Assembly: GCF_030435805.1 (NCBI RefSeq)
Contig: NC_081295.1
Coordinates: forward strand, 157,575,001-157,639,000
Source: Mustela lutreola
Taxonomy: Eukaryota; Chordata; Mammalia; Carnivora; Mustelidae
Direction of reading: 5' to 3'
Length of the DNA: 64,000 nt
Shown: piece by piece, positions 49,503 to 61,245 of the stretch
Layout of the letters: each line of letters opens with the position of its first letter
How positions within the stretch are numbered: position 1 is the first letter of the stretch
Notes under the pieces: model-generated
What the model saw: only the letters and a program-made list of their open reading frames with translations
Database searches by the model: none
Told to the model about the DNA's origin: nothing
Position numbers and translations under genes: made by a program

Positions 49503-49668
49503 GGACCCCTGCGTGGCTCAGCCAATTAAATGTCTGCTTTTGGCTCAGGTGATGTTCCCCAGGTCCTGGGACCGAGTCCCACATCAGCCTCCCTGCTCAG
49601 CGAGGAGCCTGCTTCTCCCTCTGCTCATACTCTGACAATTAAATAAATAAAATCTTTAAAAAAAAAAT
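49503..49668 (+). mobile_element. CAN-SINE
   Basis: GGACCCCTGCGTGGCTCAGC head; tail AATTAAATAAATAAAATC. Duplication TaTGACCCA / TgTGACCCA on both sides. Confidence 0.88.
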
Positions 49669-49679
49669 GTGTGACCCAA

Positions 49680-49800
49680 GGGGTGCCTGGGTGTCTCAGT
49701 CCATTAAGTGTCCGACCCTGTCTCAGCTCATGTCTTGATCTCAGGGTCGTGAGTTCAATCCCTGAGGCTGGATCCTTGCTGGGCGTGAAACTTAATTAAA
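49680..49800 (+). mobile_element. Short old CAN-SINE
   Basis: GGGGTGCCTGGGTGTCTCAG to 'gtgagttcaatccctgaggc', then an A-rich end; the short old form without the TC-rich body. Confidence 0.82.
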
Positions 49801-49990
49801 AAAATTTTAATTATTTATTTGACAAAGAGAGATCACAAGTAGGCAGAGAGGCAGGCAGAGAGAGGGACGAAGCAGGCTCCCTGCTGAGCAGAGAGCCTGA
49901 TGTGGGTCTCAATGCCAGGACCCTGAGATCATGACCTGATTCAAAGGCAGCGGCTTAACCAGCAGGTTTAAGCACCTAGGAGCACCCCCC
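49801..49990 (-). mobile_element. CAN-SINE, reverse, abutting the previous one
   Basis: 'tatttgacaaagagagatca' to AGGAGCACCCC. It landed in the A-rich tail of the previous SINE, giving a tail-to-tail pair. Confidence 0.88.
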
Positions 49991-50314
49991 ACAAAAATGT
50001 TTTTTAAAGTACAACTCAGGAATTTAATTTTCAGCTCAGCTGTCCTTCAAGTATCAAGATTAGACAAATAGTTTGAGATCTAGAAGAACTCAGGGATTTC
50101 TGAATCCATGAGTCTTTCTGGAGTAATCACCTGGAAACAGGCTTTATTCAACCGTAAGACTTGGAACACTCCAAAATCAAGAATATTTTAATATATGTTA
50201 CTGTAGATCTAAAATTAAAACAAAAGGAGCATCAAGGGTAGAAGTAAACATGCATAAATACTGTATATTGTGACGAAGTAGAAATAATACATCTATAAAA
50301 TGGGAGAAAGGAGA

Positions 50315-50625
50315 GGTGCCTGGCTGGCTCAGTCAGAAGAGCATGAGACTTTTTTTTTTTTTTTAAGATTTTATTTATTTGACAGAGAGATCACAAGTAG
50401 GCAGAGGGGCAGGCAGAGAGAGGAGGAAGCAGGCTCCCTGCTGAGCAGAGAGCGCGATTCGGGGACTCAATCCCAGGACCCTGAGCTCATGTCCTGAGCC
50501 AAAGGCAGAGGCTTAAACCACTGAGCCACCCAGGCGCCCCAAGCATGAGACTCTTTATCTTGGTGTATTGAGTTCGAGCTCCACACCAGGCACAGAGATT
50601 CTAGGGGGGAAAAAAACCTTTAGAA
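50315..50625 (+). mobile_element. CAN-SINE, older, interrupted by another
   Basis: Head GGTGCCTGGCTGGCTCAGTC (50315-50350) and end 'gagttcgagctccacaccag' (50553-50625) are the two halves of a short old SINE. Its own 18-bp duplication AAAATGGGAGAAAGGAGA is perfect (50297-50314 and 50626-50643). Confidence 0.92.
50351..50541 (-). mobile_element. CAN-SINE nested inside a SINE
   Basis: Reverse mustelid-type copy, poly-T to CCAGGCGCCCC, with duplication AGCATGAGACT (50340-50350 and 50542-50552), inside the SINE at 50315-50625. Confidence 0.95.
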
Positions 50626-51094
50626 AAAATGGGAGAAAGGAGAATAAGCTCACTGACTGTTGCACAGGCAATGGACTGGAGGTGAAGGAAGCAAAAACTG
50701 ACAAAATCAAAAGTAAAAAGGCTGGAAAAGAAAATAGATGACTAAGGGCATTAAAATATTATAAATATGTTATCATTGTAATAAAACTGCATATCTTTCT
50801 AAATACTAAGAATACTTCTAAAGAACAAAATATCCCACAAAATAATCCCACAAGAAATAAATATAGCAAACATGACATAATAAACATTAAAAAATAAATT
50901 GACAGTTGGGATTAAAATATGTCAAATCATATAAAAAATGTGAATGAACCTAATACCTAATAAAAGATTTTTTTAGTTAAGCTACAAATTAAGACCTGTT
51001 TATATGTGTACCCTATTCACTGAATGCTGCTGAGATAAGTTCAAATAAATCTAAATAAATGAGAGAAATATACCACAGTCATGTATTAGAATAT

Positions 51095-52680
51095 TCAGTA
51101 ATATTAGGATGTCAGTTCTCCCCAAATTGATTTATATATTCAATGGAATCCCAGAATTTTGGGGAGAAATTGACAAGCTGTTTCCAAAACTCATATGGAA
51201 ATGGAAATGACCTACAATAGCCAAAACAACTTTGAAAAGGTTGAAGGGCTGATACACCCTATTTCAAGAATTACTGTAAAGATATTAGTAATCAAAAGAG
51301 AAAGATACTTGAGTAAAGGTAGACAAATAGATCATTTGAACAGAACACAAAGTCCAGAAATAGACTCACATGAATATGAATGTTTAAGCAAACATTTGAA
51401 GGCAATTCATGGAGGAAAAAAAACTGAAAATTACACAGCATCTAAAAGCAATTATAAAACATTTGTGACCTTGGCATAGGCAAAGATTTCTCAGCCATAT
51501 CACCAACCTGACCATTAAAAAAAAAAAAAGATAAAATTGTAATTCATGAATATTTAAAATTCTATCTTCAAAGTACACTATTAAGAAAGTGAAGACAGCC
51601 CACGGACTGGAAGAAATATTCACACATCATTGCATTGATAAAGGACTGGCATAGAAAACAAACAGCCCAAGGAAAAAAATGGGCAAAGTCTTGAACGGAT
51701 AATTCAGCAAAAGGTTTTGTAGGAATGACAAATAATCCCCAAAAAAGATGCTCAATATCATTAGTCATTAGGAAATGCAAGTTAAAATTACAGTAAGTTA
51801 CACACCTATTAGTTTGTCTACAATGAAACACTGACCTTACCAAATGTTGGCAGGAATGCGTAGTGAAGGAAAGCTCATACACTGCTGGTAGGGATGTGAA
51901 AGAGAATAAATATTACAAAATAATCTGAGTCTCTTAGAAGTCGAAAATAGTCTTAGCAGGTAGAGCCAACCATCCCACTCTTAGGTATTTACTGAAGAGA
52001 AATGAAAGCATATGTCTATACGAAGACTTGTACACAAATGTCCTTACCAACTTCATTTTTTAAAAAAGATTTTATTTATTTAATTGACACACACAGACAG
52101 AGACACAGTGAGAGAGGGAGAAGCTGGCTTCCTGATGAGCAGGGAGCCCGATGGGGCGGCTCCATCCTGGGACCCTGGAATCATGACCTGAGCCAAAGGC
52201 AGATGCTTAACAACTGAGCCACCCAGGTGCCTCATCAACTTAATTTTTAAGAGACCCCAAATGAAAAGAACCCAAATGTCTAGCATAGGTAAATGTACAA
52301 ACGTGTATATCCAGTTTCGTGAACACTCAACAAGAACATGAAGGGATTACTGATAATTGCAAAGACATGCATGAATCTCCAAATAATTGTGCGGAATGAA
52401 AGAAGCCAGACCAAAAAAGGATGGAACATACTGTATTCCATTCATATCTAATTCTAAAAAATGCAACAGGAAGCCCAGCAGAGGTTGCCTGGAGATGAGA
52501 GTGGTGTGGAGGGAGGAATTACCGCGGCACACACATCAACATTTTGGGGGGATCGATACGTTCGTTGTATTGATGGTGGTGATTATTTCACAGGTGTGCA
52601 CATGTTAAAACATGTACAACTGTATCCTTCTGCAGTTTACTGCATATCAATTTCCTTCGGTAAAACTGTTTAAAAATTGT
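51095..52680 (+). mobile_element. Old L1 3' part
   Basis: Old L1 ORF2 text from 'aatcccagaattttggggag' through 'gggcaaagtcttgaacggat' to the 3' end 'tgcatatcaatttccttcgg', split by the SINE at 52061-52233. Heavily diverged. Confidence 0.8.
52061..52233 (-). mobile_element. CAN-SINE, reverse, in old L1
   Basis: 'taattgacacacacagacag' to CCAGGTGCCTC. Imperfect duplication CAACTTcATTTTT / CAACTTaATTTTT. Confidence 0.9.
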
Positions 52681-52689
52681 AGCTGATTA

Positions 52690-53290
52690 TATTACAGATT
52701 CAAGGCAAATAAATTTAAAAATCTAGATGAAATGGGTAATTTTCTAGGCAAACAATATATTACTAAAATTGACCCCCATTATAAACAGAAAGCCTAAACA
52801 GACTGGTTTTGTAGAAGAAACAGAAAAAGTTACCATGGAACTATCACAGGAAAGCACCCAGCCCAGATTGTTTCACATCAGAATTCAACCTTCAAAGACC
52901 AGCTAATTCCAGTGCCCTATAAATTGTTCTAGAATATTAAAAATGAACAAAAATGTAATGGCTTTCATGATGCAATTAAAATGTTGAAACCTAAAACCTG
53001 GAAAATATAGTACAAAAAAATAAAAAGAAAGAAAGTTAGGGACCAATTTCATACAAACATTGAAGAAAAATGTATGAAACAAAATATGAGCAGTTAAGCT
53101 CATTACCATATTAAGAACAGAACATGCCCAGTCTAAGCAGGACTTGTTGCAGGAATGTAAGGTTGGTTCAATATTAGAAAATCCTTCCACATAAAGAATA
53201 AAGTTCCTTCCACATAGGAATAAAGTTAAGGAAAAAACCCTGTGATTTCTACAGATGCTCTAAAGGCCTTTTACAGAATGCAGCCATTCT
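52690..53290 (+). mobile_element. Old L1 ORF2 fragment
   Basis: 'aatgggtaattttctaggca', 'ccagattgtttcacatcaga', 'atgtaaggttggttcaatat': ORF2 text of an old L1, in the wrong order after the 3' end at 52680, so a separate copy. A local duplication 'ccttccacata' lies near 53184 and 53207. Confidence 0.75.
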
Positions 53291-53296
53291 TCCTTT

Positions 53297-53467
53297 TTGT
53301 TAAGATTTTGAGAGCGTCAGCGAGAGAGCCCAAGTTGGGGGGTGCAGAGGGGGAGGAAGCCGACTCCCCAATGAGTACGGAGCCTGACATAGGCTCAATC
53401 CCAGGACCCCAGGGTCATGACCTGAGCAGAAGGCAAATGCTGAACTGACTGAGCCATGCCGGTGCCC
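53297..53467 (-). mobile_element. CAN-SINE, reverse (cluster of three, 1)
   Basis: 'ttaagattttgagagcgtca' to GCCGGTGCCC. GAATGCAGCC is repeated on both sides (about 53277 and 53469). Confidence 0.87.
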
Positions 53468-53504
53468 TGAATGCAGCCTACCTTCTTCTTTTTTTAAGAA
53501 AGAT

Positions 53505-53699
53505 AATTTTTAAAAAAGATTTTTATTTATTAGAGAGAGTAAGCAAGAAAGAGCAGGACAGTGGGGAGAGGCTGAAAGAGAGGGAGAAGCAGACTCCCTG
53601 CTGAGCAGGGAGCCCAATGTGGGACTTGATCCCAGGACTCTGGGATCATGACCTGAGCCGAAGGCAGATTCTTAACTGACTGAGCCACCCAGGCACCTC
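53505..53699 (-). mobile_element. CAN-SINE, reverse (cluster of three, 2)
   Basis: 'agatttttatttattagaga' to CCAGGCACCTC. Third-generation insertion site beside the previous copy. Confidence 0.9.
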
Positions 53700-53726
53700 T
53701 GCAGTCCATCTTCTAACACCTATTCT

Positions 53727-53915
53727 TATTTTTTTTTCCTTTGAGAGAGAAAGAGAGCACACAGGGCAGGGGAGGGGCAGAGAGAAGGATGGAGAGAATC
53801 TTCAGCTGGCTCCACGTCCGCACTGAGCTTGACAGGGGACTCAATCTCATCACCCTGAGATCATGACCTAGGCCGAAATCAAGATGCTTAACTGGCTGAG
53901 CCACCCAGGCACCCC
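53727..53915 (-). mobile_element. CAN-SINE, reverse (cluster of three, 3)
   Basis: 'cctttgagagagaaagagag' to CCAGGCACCCC. Three same-strand copies in 620 bp. Confidence 0.9.
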
Positions 53916-54854
53916 AGTAATACCGACTCAGAAAAACTTAAGAAAAAAACTTAGGAATAATCACTGCAAAGTTTTAAAATCTGTGTTTCCTAAATTCAGT
54001 GACCTACCATAAATTACGAAAGCCTCATTCTCTCTCACAGAGATTGGGCTGTAAGAACAACTTGCTGAAGAGCTTCCAAGATTCTTTTCACCTGTTTTAG
54101 AACTAAAAAGAATAAGCAAGTTACTTAAAGTCTTAGCCTTCACAACATCATATTATGTATTATCTGTAAGGGAAAATATCTCCATCACTATCTATCAATA
54201 GGCTGTATGGTAATTATCTTTCACTATCTTAAGGAAAACAATCAAACCAAAGCTGGAAAATCTATATTCTCCGAAGAACACTTACATGACCTTATGCAGG
54301 AGAACACAGAGGCAGTCTCAAATTTAGGAAAGTGTCCAACAAATGAATGATGAGGTTTCTTTCATTATATGTACTAAAACTTCATAAATGTGATTTTTGT
54401 GTCCTGATACAGACAAGCCTATTTAGCTCATAAAGAAAATAAAATGTAACTGCAGACAATAATCTACTCTTGTTGAATGAATTAAAGCTATGAGAGCAGG
54501 CCTGGGGGAAACACGTATGCATAGTCATCCAGGGGACAGAATCACAAGCCCTGGGGTGCAGGGAAGCAACTTATTTCAAAAGTCCTGGGTGCTTACATCT
54601 ATAGACTCCTCCAGAAAGAAGAACTGCTGGCCTTTCCTTTCCTTGACCTGAGGTCTTCATTCAGTGTTTTTACTGGCTAAACTGGGCAATCAAGAATGCC
54701 CATTCCCCATAAATCCTGCCCATTTACACTATTTAATTTCCCAGCACTGTGGAGATTCTGTTGTGGAGACTTGGTCTCCATCCACTCAACTTCCCACGAT
54801 CCTCTCGTTTATAAGAACATCCGTGATAGCGATGCAAGTACTAAAGTACGTTTA
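53916..54854. other. No recognised feature
   Basis: AT-rich, apparently unique sequence just downstream (minus strand) of the zinc-finger relic; may hold its former 3' untranslated region. Confidence 0.35.
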
Positions 54855-55450
54855 CCGAGGTCCAACCATGTCTGTACTCATCGCACTGTCTGGGTTTCCC
54901 GAGGTGTGAACTCTCCAACGCTGAATACAGCCGGTGATTCCATGCAAAGCATTTCCACATTCATCACGTTTATACGATTCCTCTCCTGTGCGGATTCTCT
55001 GGTGCACAGTCATCCTGACTTGTGGGTAAAGGCGCTCCTCCGTACTCCACATAAGGTTCTGTAAGGTGTCAGTGCTGCACGAAGGCTTCCTCGAGGTCAG
55101 TACATCTCTGCAGTCTCTCGTTCATGTGATTCTCTGATGTACAATGAGGCCATGGTAACTGAAAGCTTTCCAACATTCCTTACACTGAGCACTCTTTCAT
55201 GTGGTGGATCTCTGGTGGGAAAAGAGGAACCCACTCTAAACCAAAGCCTTCCCAAACTTGTTCTCAAAGAGATTTTCTTCGGTCTCTGGACTCCCTAAAG
55301 CTGAATAAGGACTCACCAGTGACTGAAACTTTTCCTGTGCTTACTGCATAGGTGCTGCATTTCTACAGAGACCCCACCGCATGATTTAGCATCTTCATAA
55401 TTTTTTTGTGTTGGAGACAAGTCTTTATTTTCATTCCCAGTAACACCATC
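54855..55450 (-). pseudogene. Decayed C2H2 zinc-finger gene, terminal exon
   Basis: Minus-strand reading keeps pieces of several fingers: CKECWKAFSYHGLIVHQRI, then [20 protein letters not shown] and '[17 protein letters not shown]'. The ECGNAxxGITxxIQ pattern is shared with ZSCAN12 ([19 protein letters not shown] at 63750-63820 in this window), so it may be a duplicate of that gene. A linker-like stretch (TGNENKDLSPTQKNYEDAKS) follows a possible acceptor near 55450. Cys and His ligands are lost in several fingers and stops interrupt the frame. Not functional as a finger protein. Confidence 0.8.
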
Positions 55451-55821
55451 TAAAAAAAAATGCAAAAAATTCAGATGTTGGTCATCTCTCTGCTAAGGTG
55501 AGACTTAAGATGAAGAATAGTGATAAAAATAAAACCCAGTTTTACCTCAAGTGCATGCCATTACTGTGCATCTGAACTGTTATCTCAATTTGGCCAAGTG
55601 CCCAAAAAGGCACGCAAGTTTCCAGTTTGAGGGAAGAAGAGACAGCTCGGGAGAAAGTTTGGAAAAACATGCAGGATTTTCTCACAAAATGAGACAATGA
55701 ATCAGGAAGGCATAATCAAAAAAGTTAAGAGGAGATAAGTTTGAATCCAGAGATGAAAAATGGAATATCATGAAATCAAGAGAAATTTTAATTTGCCAGT
55801 GCAACTTAAAAGGATCATTTA

Positions 55822-55997
55822 GGGGCGCCTGGGTGGCTTTGTGGGTTAAGCCTCTGCCTTCGGCTCAGGTCCTGATCTCAGGGTCCTGGGATCAAGCCCG
55901 GAATCAGGCTCTCTGCTCGGTGGGGAGCCTACTTTACCCGCTCTCTCTGCCTGCTTCTGATCTCTGTCAAATAAATAAGTAAAATCTAAAAAAAGAA
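55822..55997 (+). mobile_element. CAN-SINE
   Basis: GGGGCGCCTGGGTGGCTTTG head. Perfect 14-bp duplication AAAAGGATCATTTA (55808-55821 and 55998-56011). Confidence 0.96.
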
Positions 55998-56011
55998 AAA
56001 AGGATCATTTA

Positions 56012-57585
56012 TACTGACTGATATGTACCTAGGCCACTACTACAGACAAGCAAATGCTCCACAAGTAAACATTTATTGAGTCAATCAATGAACAGTGGTC
56101 TACGATAACAGTTAACTTCAAGCAACAGCTAGAACAGTTGCAAAATACACACCGTTTTGAAATGGAAAAACTAAAGTGGAGAAAATAACTTTTTCAGTAA
56201 TGTCAGGACTAAAATATAGGAAGAAAGCTGCACTTTGAAGTTAAAGGAGTTGAACAGGTCAAAGTAAACCAAACAAAACTCCTCACAGATACGGCTGAGA
56301 GCTTCTACCTCAAGAATCAGGCAAATAATGAGAAGGCGAAGGGTAGAGCCAAGTCTTCAAGGGAAAGGAGGTCACTGAGAGTTCTAAAGCGCTTCCTTTC
56401 AAGGGTCTCACAGATACCTTTTCTCATCAGCTTTCCATTCCAAAAGGCGATAATGCTCAAACTATGACAGCGGCTTAACAGGCTGCACTTAAAACCCTGG
56501 ATTCCATCACACTATCTGTGCTATAAGCACTTCTTGTGCTGTTCTATAGCCTGGGCCCTAAAGGCAACGGGATGAAGCCGGTCTTGGAAAACTGGATTTG
56601 AAGTCGCCCAAACAACAACCCAATACAGAACTTCCCAGAGGCGCACACGAACACCAAGGGGAATTAAAGCTCATGAGGGAGGTGCTGGGTTTGGGCTGCA
56701 AAGACATGTGGTGGATCCCAAGTTTGGTTTTACTGCTTTCTCTGCTATTCCAGAAGACTTTCACTACTCAACCCGTAATATACGTGATTATGCCAATCCT
56801 TCCCACCTGACGGTTTTCCTCCAAGCTGTCTCCAACTTTTCTAGCTTAAGTGATACCTCTTCTCCACATTCTGGGTACTATCCCTGCCTGAATCTGCAGC
56901 TTCCCAGCGAGGTGTGAGGACTGGCTTCAGCGCCTGCTCCTTGGTCTACTTGGTGGTCTCAGCAACTGCGGGCGAAGCTCTCTGACAGCCCTGGGAGGCC
57001 CAGGTAACTACCTCCTGATAGCAGCAACTTAAAGTCTGAAGGACTATCTGCGACTTCTTTGCCAGAGTGGTCCCAGGCACGGCCCTCTCCCTCTGCCATC
57101 AGTCACCATCAGGGACCTTCCCGCAGGAGGACCGCCATTCTGGAATGAGCGCACTCAGGAGAAGATTCACACCAGCCTGAGGTCCGCACCGGTTTTTCAG
57201 AAGGATTTCCTTGTAGCTAGTCTTCTTCCTGGGGCACAAATAACACTGTTATCAGAAACTCTAATTTTTCTTTAGCTCCTTGACTCAGGAAGTCACTAGC
57301 CAGACAAGGCACTTCGTCAGGAAGCTAAATAAAGGAAGTGGGAGGGAATTTGCAAATCCTTCATTAGCACCGTGTGCTAAAATCCTTTACTTCCTAAATG
57401 TTTGTTAATGAAACTTGATAGACCGCGACCCTCCTCCCCTGGGTTCTCACCTTCAGAGAATCCCGAACGGACGGTAGAGAAAATAACATCAGAATGAGAA
57501 AATAATAACAGCTCATCTTTACTTAAAGCTCTCCACCTTCTCGTTTAAGTGGGTTATAAGCCCATGACGGTCGGAGGACTCCGCG
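56012..57585. other. No recognised coding; possible spliced leader of the 55-kb relic
   Basis: Between the zinc-finger relic and the CpG island. A minus-strand donor-like CTCTGAAG|GTGAGAAC occurs at about 57451. No SCAN or KRAB exon was recognised. Confidence 0.35.
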
Positions 57586-57589
57586 GCAC

Positions 57590-58220
57590 ACAGCGAAGTC
57601 ACTTGCTCCCACCAGAAGTGGCCGCGGACCTCCCGCACCGCACGCAGGGCGGACGCAGCCCTCTCCCGACCGGCCCCCTCTGTTCACAAAGCCGGGACCC
57701 CAGACTCTCCTCCGCCCAAGAGCCCAGGTAGCCCGACACAGCGCACACCTCGGAAGCCGTCCCCGACTCCCGCGGCAACTCCCGGAGCGCGGGCCCCGCC
57801 CGCCCCGCCGAGGCCCGGGGCGCAGGACGGAGGCCGCGCCCCGCCCCCGCACAGGTGCGCGCCGAGTCTCGCGGGCTCGCGCTTCCGGGCCGGCCGCAGC
57901 CCCTGCCGCTGCGCCGTTCGGTCTCCTCTAGGCGTCTGGAGGCTTTCTCCTCTCGGTGGTCGCCTGGCTGCGTCCCCGCCCCGCACAGCCTCCCGCGGCG
58001 CCCGCAGGTGAGCGGGGCCCAGGCTCCCAGGACAAAGAGCGCGAACCTGGGCTGCGCGGAGATAAAGCTGGGGGCGACGTCTGTCCCCGAGGGAGGGCGA
58101 GGTCTGTTCCCGCCGACCCCGGCGGCGCCCCACGCAAAGGTCCTGGGGACACTGCACGCGATCCCAGTGACCTGCGGCTGCGGCGCGCACGGAGCCGCAC
58201 CCCAGCGCGAAGCTAGGTGT
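57590..58220. promoter_or_regulatory. CpG island
   Basis: About 630 bp of dense CpG with GC boxes (CCCCGCCCCC, CGCCCCGCC). On the minus strand it lies 2-3 kb upstream of the zinc-finger relic and was probably its promoter. On the plus strand a good donor, GCCCGCAG|GTGAGCGG at about 58007, suggests divergent transcription. Direction unproven. Confidence 0.65.
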
Positions 58221-58739
58221 AGACAGCCCATCTACCCCACGGAACGCCCAGTCGGTGGCTGCTACGGTCACCACTTACCCTGTGGGGAAACCGAGACCCC
58301 CTGGGGTAAATCACTCGCCCGAATTGTTCGATTACAGAAAACACGTTTTTTAGAGGGTGTGAAATGATGAGATCACTGGAGTAGGCAGAGTGAGGCACTA
58401 GACCAAAAAGTCAAGTCCGCGTAAAGAGCCCAAGAGGGATCAGTAAGATCTAACCGTAATTCACAGATGACAAATAACGGCCACTTAGAGGTCCTTCTGG
58501 GGATACCCAGGACCAGTCTATCTGGGCTGAGATGATCCGTGGAAAAAACATGTATCCCCCAAAGATCATCTTCAGCTGAGCTGGGCGAAAGCTCCGGGAG
58601 CCTTGACCGATGGGCTTTCAGACCTGGTAGTGTGAGCGAGGAGTTTCCACAAAATCAAGGGAAAACCGCTGGCTCTCCACGATGGTCTTACAATGTGAGC
58701 CAAGGAGCTACTCAACTGAGTTTACTTATCATGAATGGC

Positions 58740-58850
58740 TTTGTCAAAATCAAATTATATGTATAAAATAAAACCTATGTATAACACATTTTTATATAGT
58801 CATACATATATTCTCTCTCTATAAAATACTATACATATATAAAAATGTGC
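58740..58850. repeat. AT-rich simple sequence
   Basis: TATATA/ATACAT-rich stretch with imperfect dyad symmetry. Confidence 0.6.
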
Positions 58851-58930
58851 AAGGACTCCTTACCAATTACACCCAAAAACATTTGGCATGAGAGAAGACC
58901 CAAAGAAATTCCAATAAAATGAACTGCTAG

Positions 58931-59061
58931 GGGTGTCTGGGTGGCTCAGTGGGTTGAACCTCTGCCTGCTCCAGTCATGATCTCAGGGTCCTGGGATGGA
59001 GCCCAGCCCTACCTACTTGTGATCTGTCAAATAAATGAATAAAATCTTTAAAAAAAAAAAA
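58931..59061 (+). mobile_element. CAN-SINE with internal deletion
   Basis: GGGTGTCTGGGTGGCTCAGT head; the region from 'gagccc' to 'ctacttgtgatctgtc' is shortened. Perfect 15-bp duplication AAAATGAACTGCTAG (58916-58930 and 59062-59076). Confidence 0.95.
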
Positions 59062-59734
59062 AAAATGAACTGCTAGAGGGATTGTGATATGAGAACTATT
59101 GCGATATGAGAACTTTTAAGTGTGAAAGGATGGAAGTTGAGAATATTTAACTAAAGGTAATCAGATGATTATCCCTAAGCTGAATAGGACAATTTGTTGC
59201 CCAAATAAATTCTGGGCTGTGGAGTCAGGATAGGCACCTGAAAGAACTATTTTATATAATTATGTTTCCTTTAATCCTAGCCATGGTATTAGCTACAAAT
59301 ATAAAACCCTCATCAAGAATAGATCCATATCGGTTACTGGACAGATCTATAATGGGACATTATAGATCTATACAGATCTATAGATCTACAATGGGACATT
59401 ATAATCTACATCTTTATGATCTGTATTACTGAAGACTGCCCCAAATCCCATATTCTGTCAGAATGGAGGGTGATCCTTTCCTATCAAGAGCCCATTTTTA
59501 GTGGAATGTCTCCTGTGGACACCCTCCCTGTGTCAGCAACAAGCATTAGGGCTCATGTTCCACTGACCAAACCTCATCTGCAACCTAGCGAGCAGAAAGG
59601 GTGGTGATATTATTACCTTGGGTGCTTGGACCTAGGATTCTGGGGTTTCTGAAGTATCTTTTAAAAAAGAGTGACAGGAGTAGAAAAGTTACACAGACAT
59701 CAATTACCACTGCAACACAGGGCTCCTTTAACTG

Positions 59735-59880
59735 AAACGAAGTGTGGGCTCTAGAATTGGGCTGCTTGGGTTCAAAGCTGGGCCCCACCATATACTAACT
59801 TTGTGACCTCAGGCAGCTTCAATGCTAAAAATAAAATAAAGCACCTAGTAAGGCCTAGCTCTTAGTAAACTGTATATGTT
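59735..59880 (+). mobile_element. MIR relic
   Basis: 'gtgtgggctctagaattggg', 'ggttcaaagctgggccccac' and 'ctaactttgtgacctcaggc' follow the MIR core. Confidence 0.72.
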
Positions 59881-61060
59881 ACATATTTTTAATAAATTTT
59901 ATTCTTGACTCCCAAAGATGGCCAATAACGGCTTTGAGTGTGAGAACTCTGTAATAAATAATCTAGGGGAGATAGATAACAAGAGGCTACTTCTGTTCAG
60001 AGCACAGTAGTGTGAACCTGCTCTCCACTGCTGGCCTCACCCCACAACTGACATTTCTCAATTCAGAGCCTGCTCAATCCCATTCTCTTTCCTCAGTAGC
60101 TTTACCTCACACTGAAAATTCCAGCAACCTCTTCATACACCTGGGGGGTTCTGGAGGGGGGCTGGCTTTCTTCCCTTTGCAGTCCGTTATACCCCCTGCA
60201 ACCCGTTTGTCAGGTTACTCTTCATTCAAAGCCCCCTTCACTTTTTATTGCTTTAAGGAATTTGATTCTCCCCCAACCTCTCCAGCTTTTTGTCTTAAAC
60301 ACTCAGTATCTTATTCACCTTGAATCAATGAGAAAAGCCGCTCGATCTCACTCTCATCCTTAATATTATTTCTAAGTAACTGCTTTGTGATTCGAGTGTT
60401 ACACCAGTGCCTCAACCTGGTTGTTCCGTCACTACCCTTGACTGACATCCTTTCTTGGACTTGCTTCCATTTCACATTTTTCCTTTCTATCCTACTGCCT
60501 GTTATTGCTGATGGTTTCAAAATCCACAAAGGTTAGCTGCTTCAGAGGACCCTGATTTCCTAGATCCTGTCCCTGTTAGACCGTATCTACCTTTTATCCA
60601 TAAAGACGCACTCTGGGTTTCATCACTTCGTCATTCTCTGTTCACCACACACTCCCATTCTATGTCTGACCTGTCCTGTCCTCCACTTGCCCCCCGGGAC
60701 CTTCTACTTCCATGTTGCCAATTCGGCTGCAGTTACACTGTTTCCCCCTAATCCTGGATAGTTTGACCCCTTTGATGCCTACCTGGAAATGCCACGCCAC
60801 CCCACCCCTTCTTGGTACTGCAACGATATTTAAGTACAAGGAACAACCAGAACAAAACCCCCACCTTTATGAGTTATGAACTGCATGCTAGGTAACAGGC
60901 ATATCCCGATGTTCTGGGTCTCTGTCTATGGCTCCTTTGTATTAGGCAACTAAAGGCGTTAGAGGCAAATGGACGAATGCGTCTGCGCTGAGAACGTGTT
61001 AAGCAGAAGATGTAAGTAAGAGCACTGTGAACAGAAAGCCAAGTTAAAATAAGAATCACG
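59881..61060. other. No recognised feature
   Basis: Unique-looking sequence, pyrimidine-rich on the plus strand from 60020 to 60850. No gene recognised. Confidence 0.35.
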
Positions 61061-61245
61061 GGGTGCCTGGGTGGCTCAGTGGGTTAAGCCTCTGCCTTCG
61101 GCTCGGGTCATAATCTCAGGGTCCTGGGATCGAGCCCCACGTCAGGGTCTCTGTTTAGTGGGGAACCTGCTTCCCCCCCACACCGCCTGCCTCTCTGCCT
61201 ACTTGTGATCTCTGTCAAATAAATAAAATCTTTTAAAAATAAAAA
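61061..61245 (+). mobile_element. CAN-SINE
   Basis: GGGGTGCCTGGGTGGCTCAG head, 'gcctgcctctctgcctactt' mustelid-type tail, A-rich end. Target duplication not clear. Confidence 0.93.

Noticed and set aside
57523-58367. GC-rich frames up to 210 codons at the 58-kb CpG island
   Set aside because: Same reason: low stop density in CpG-rich DNA, no homology recognised.
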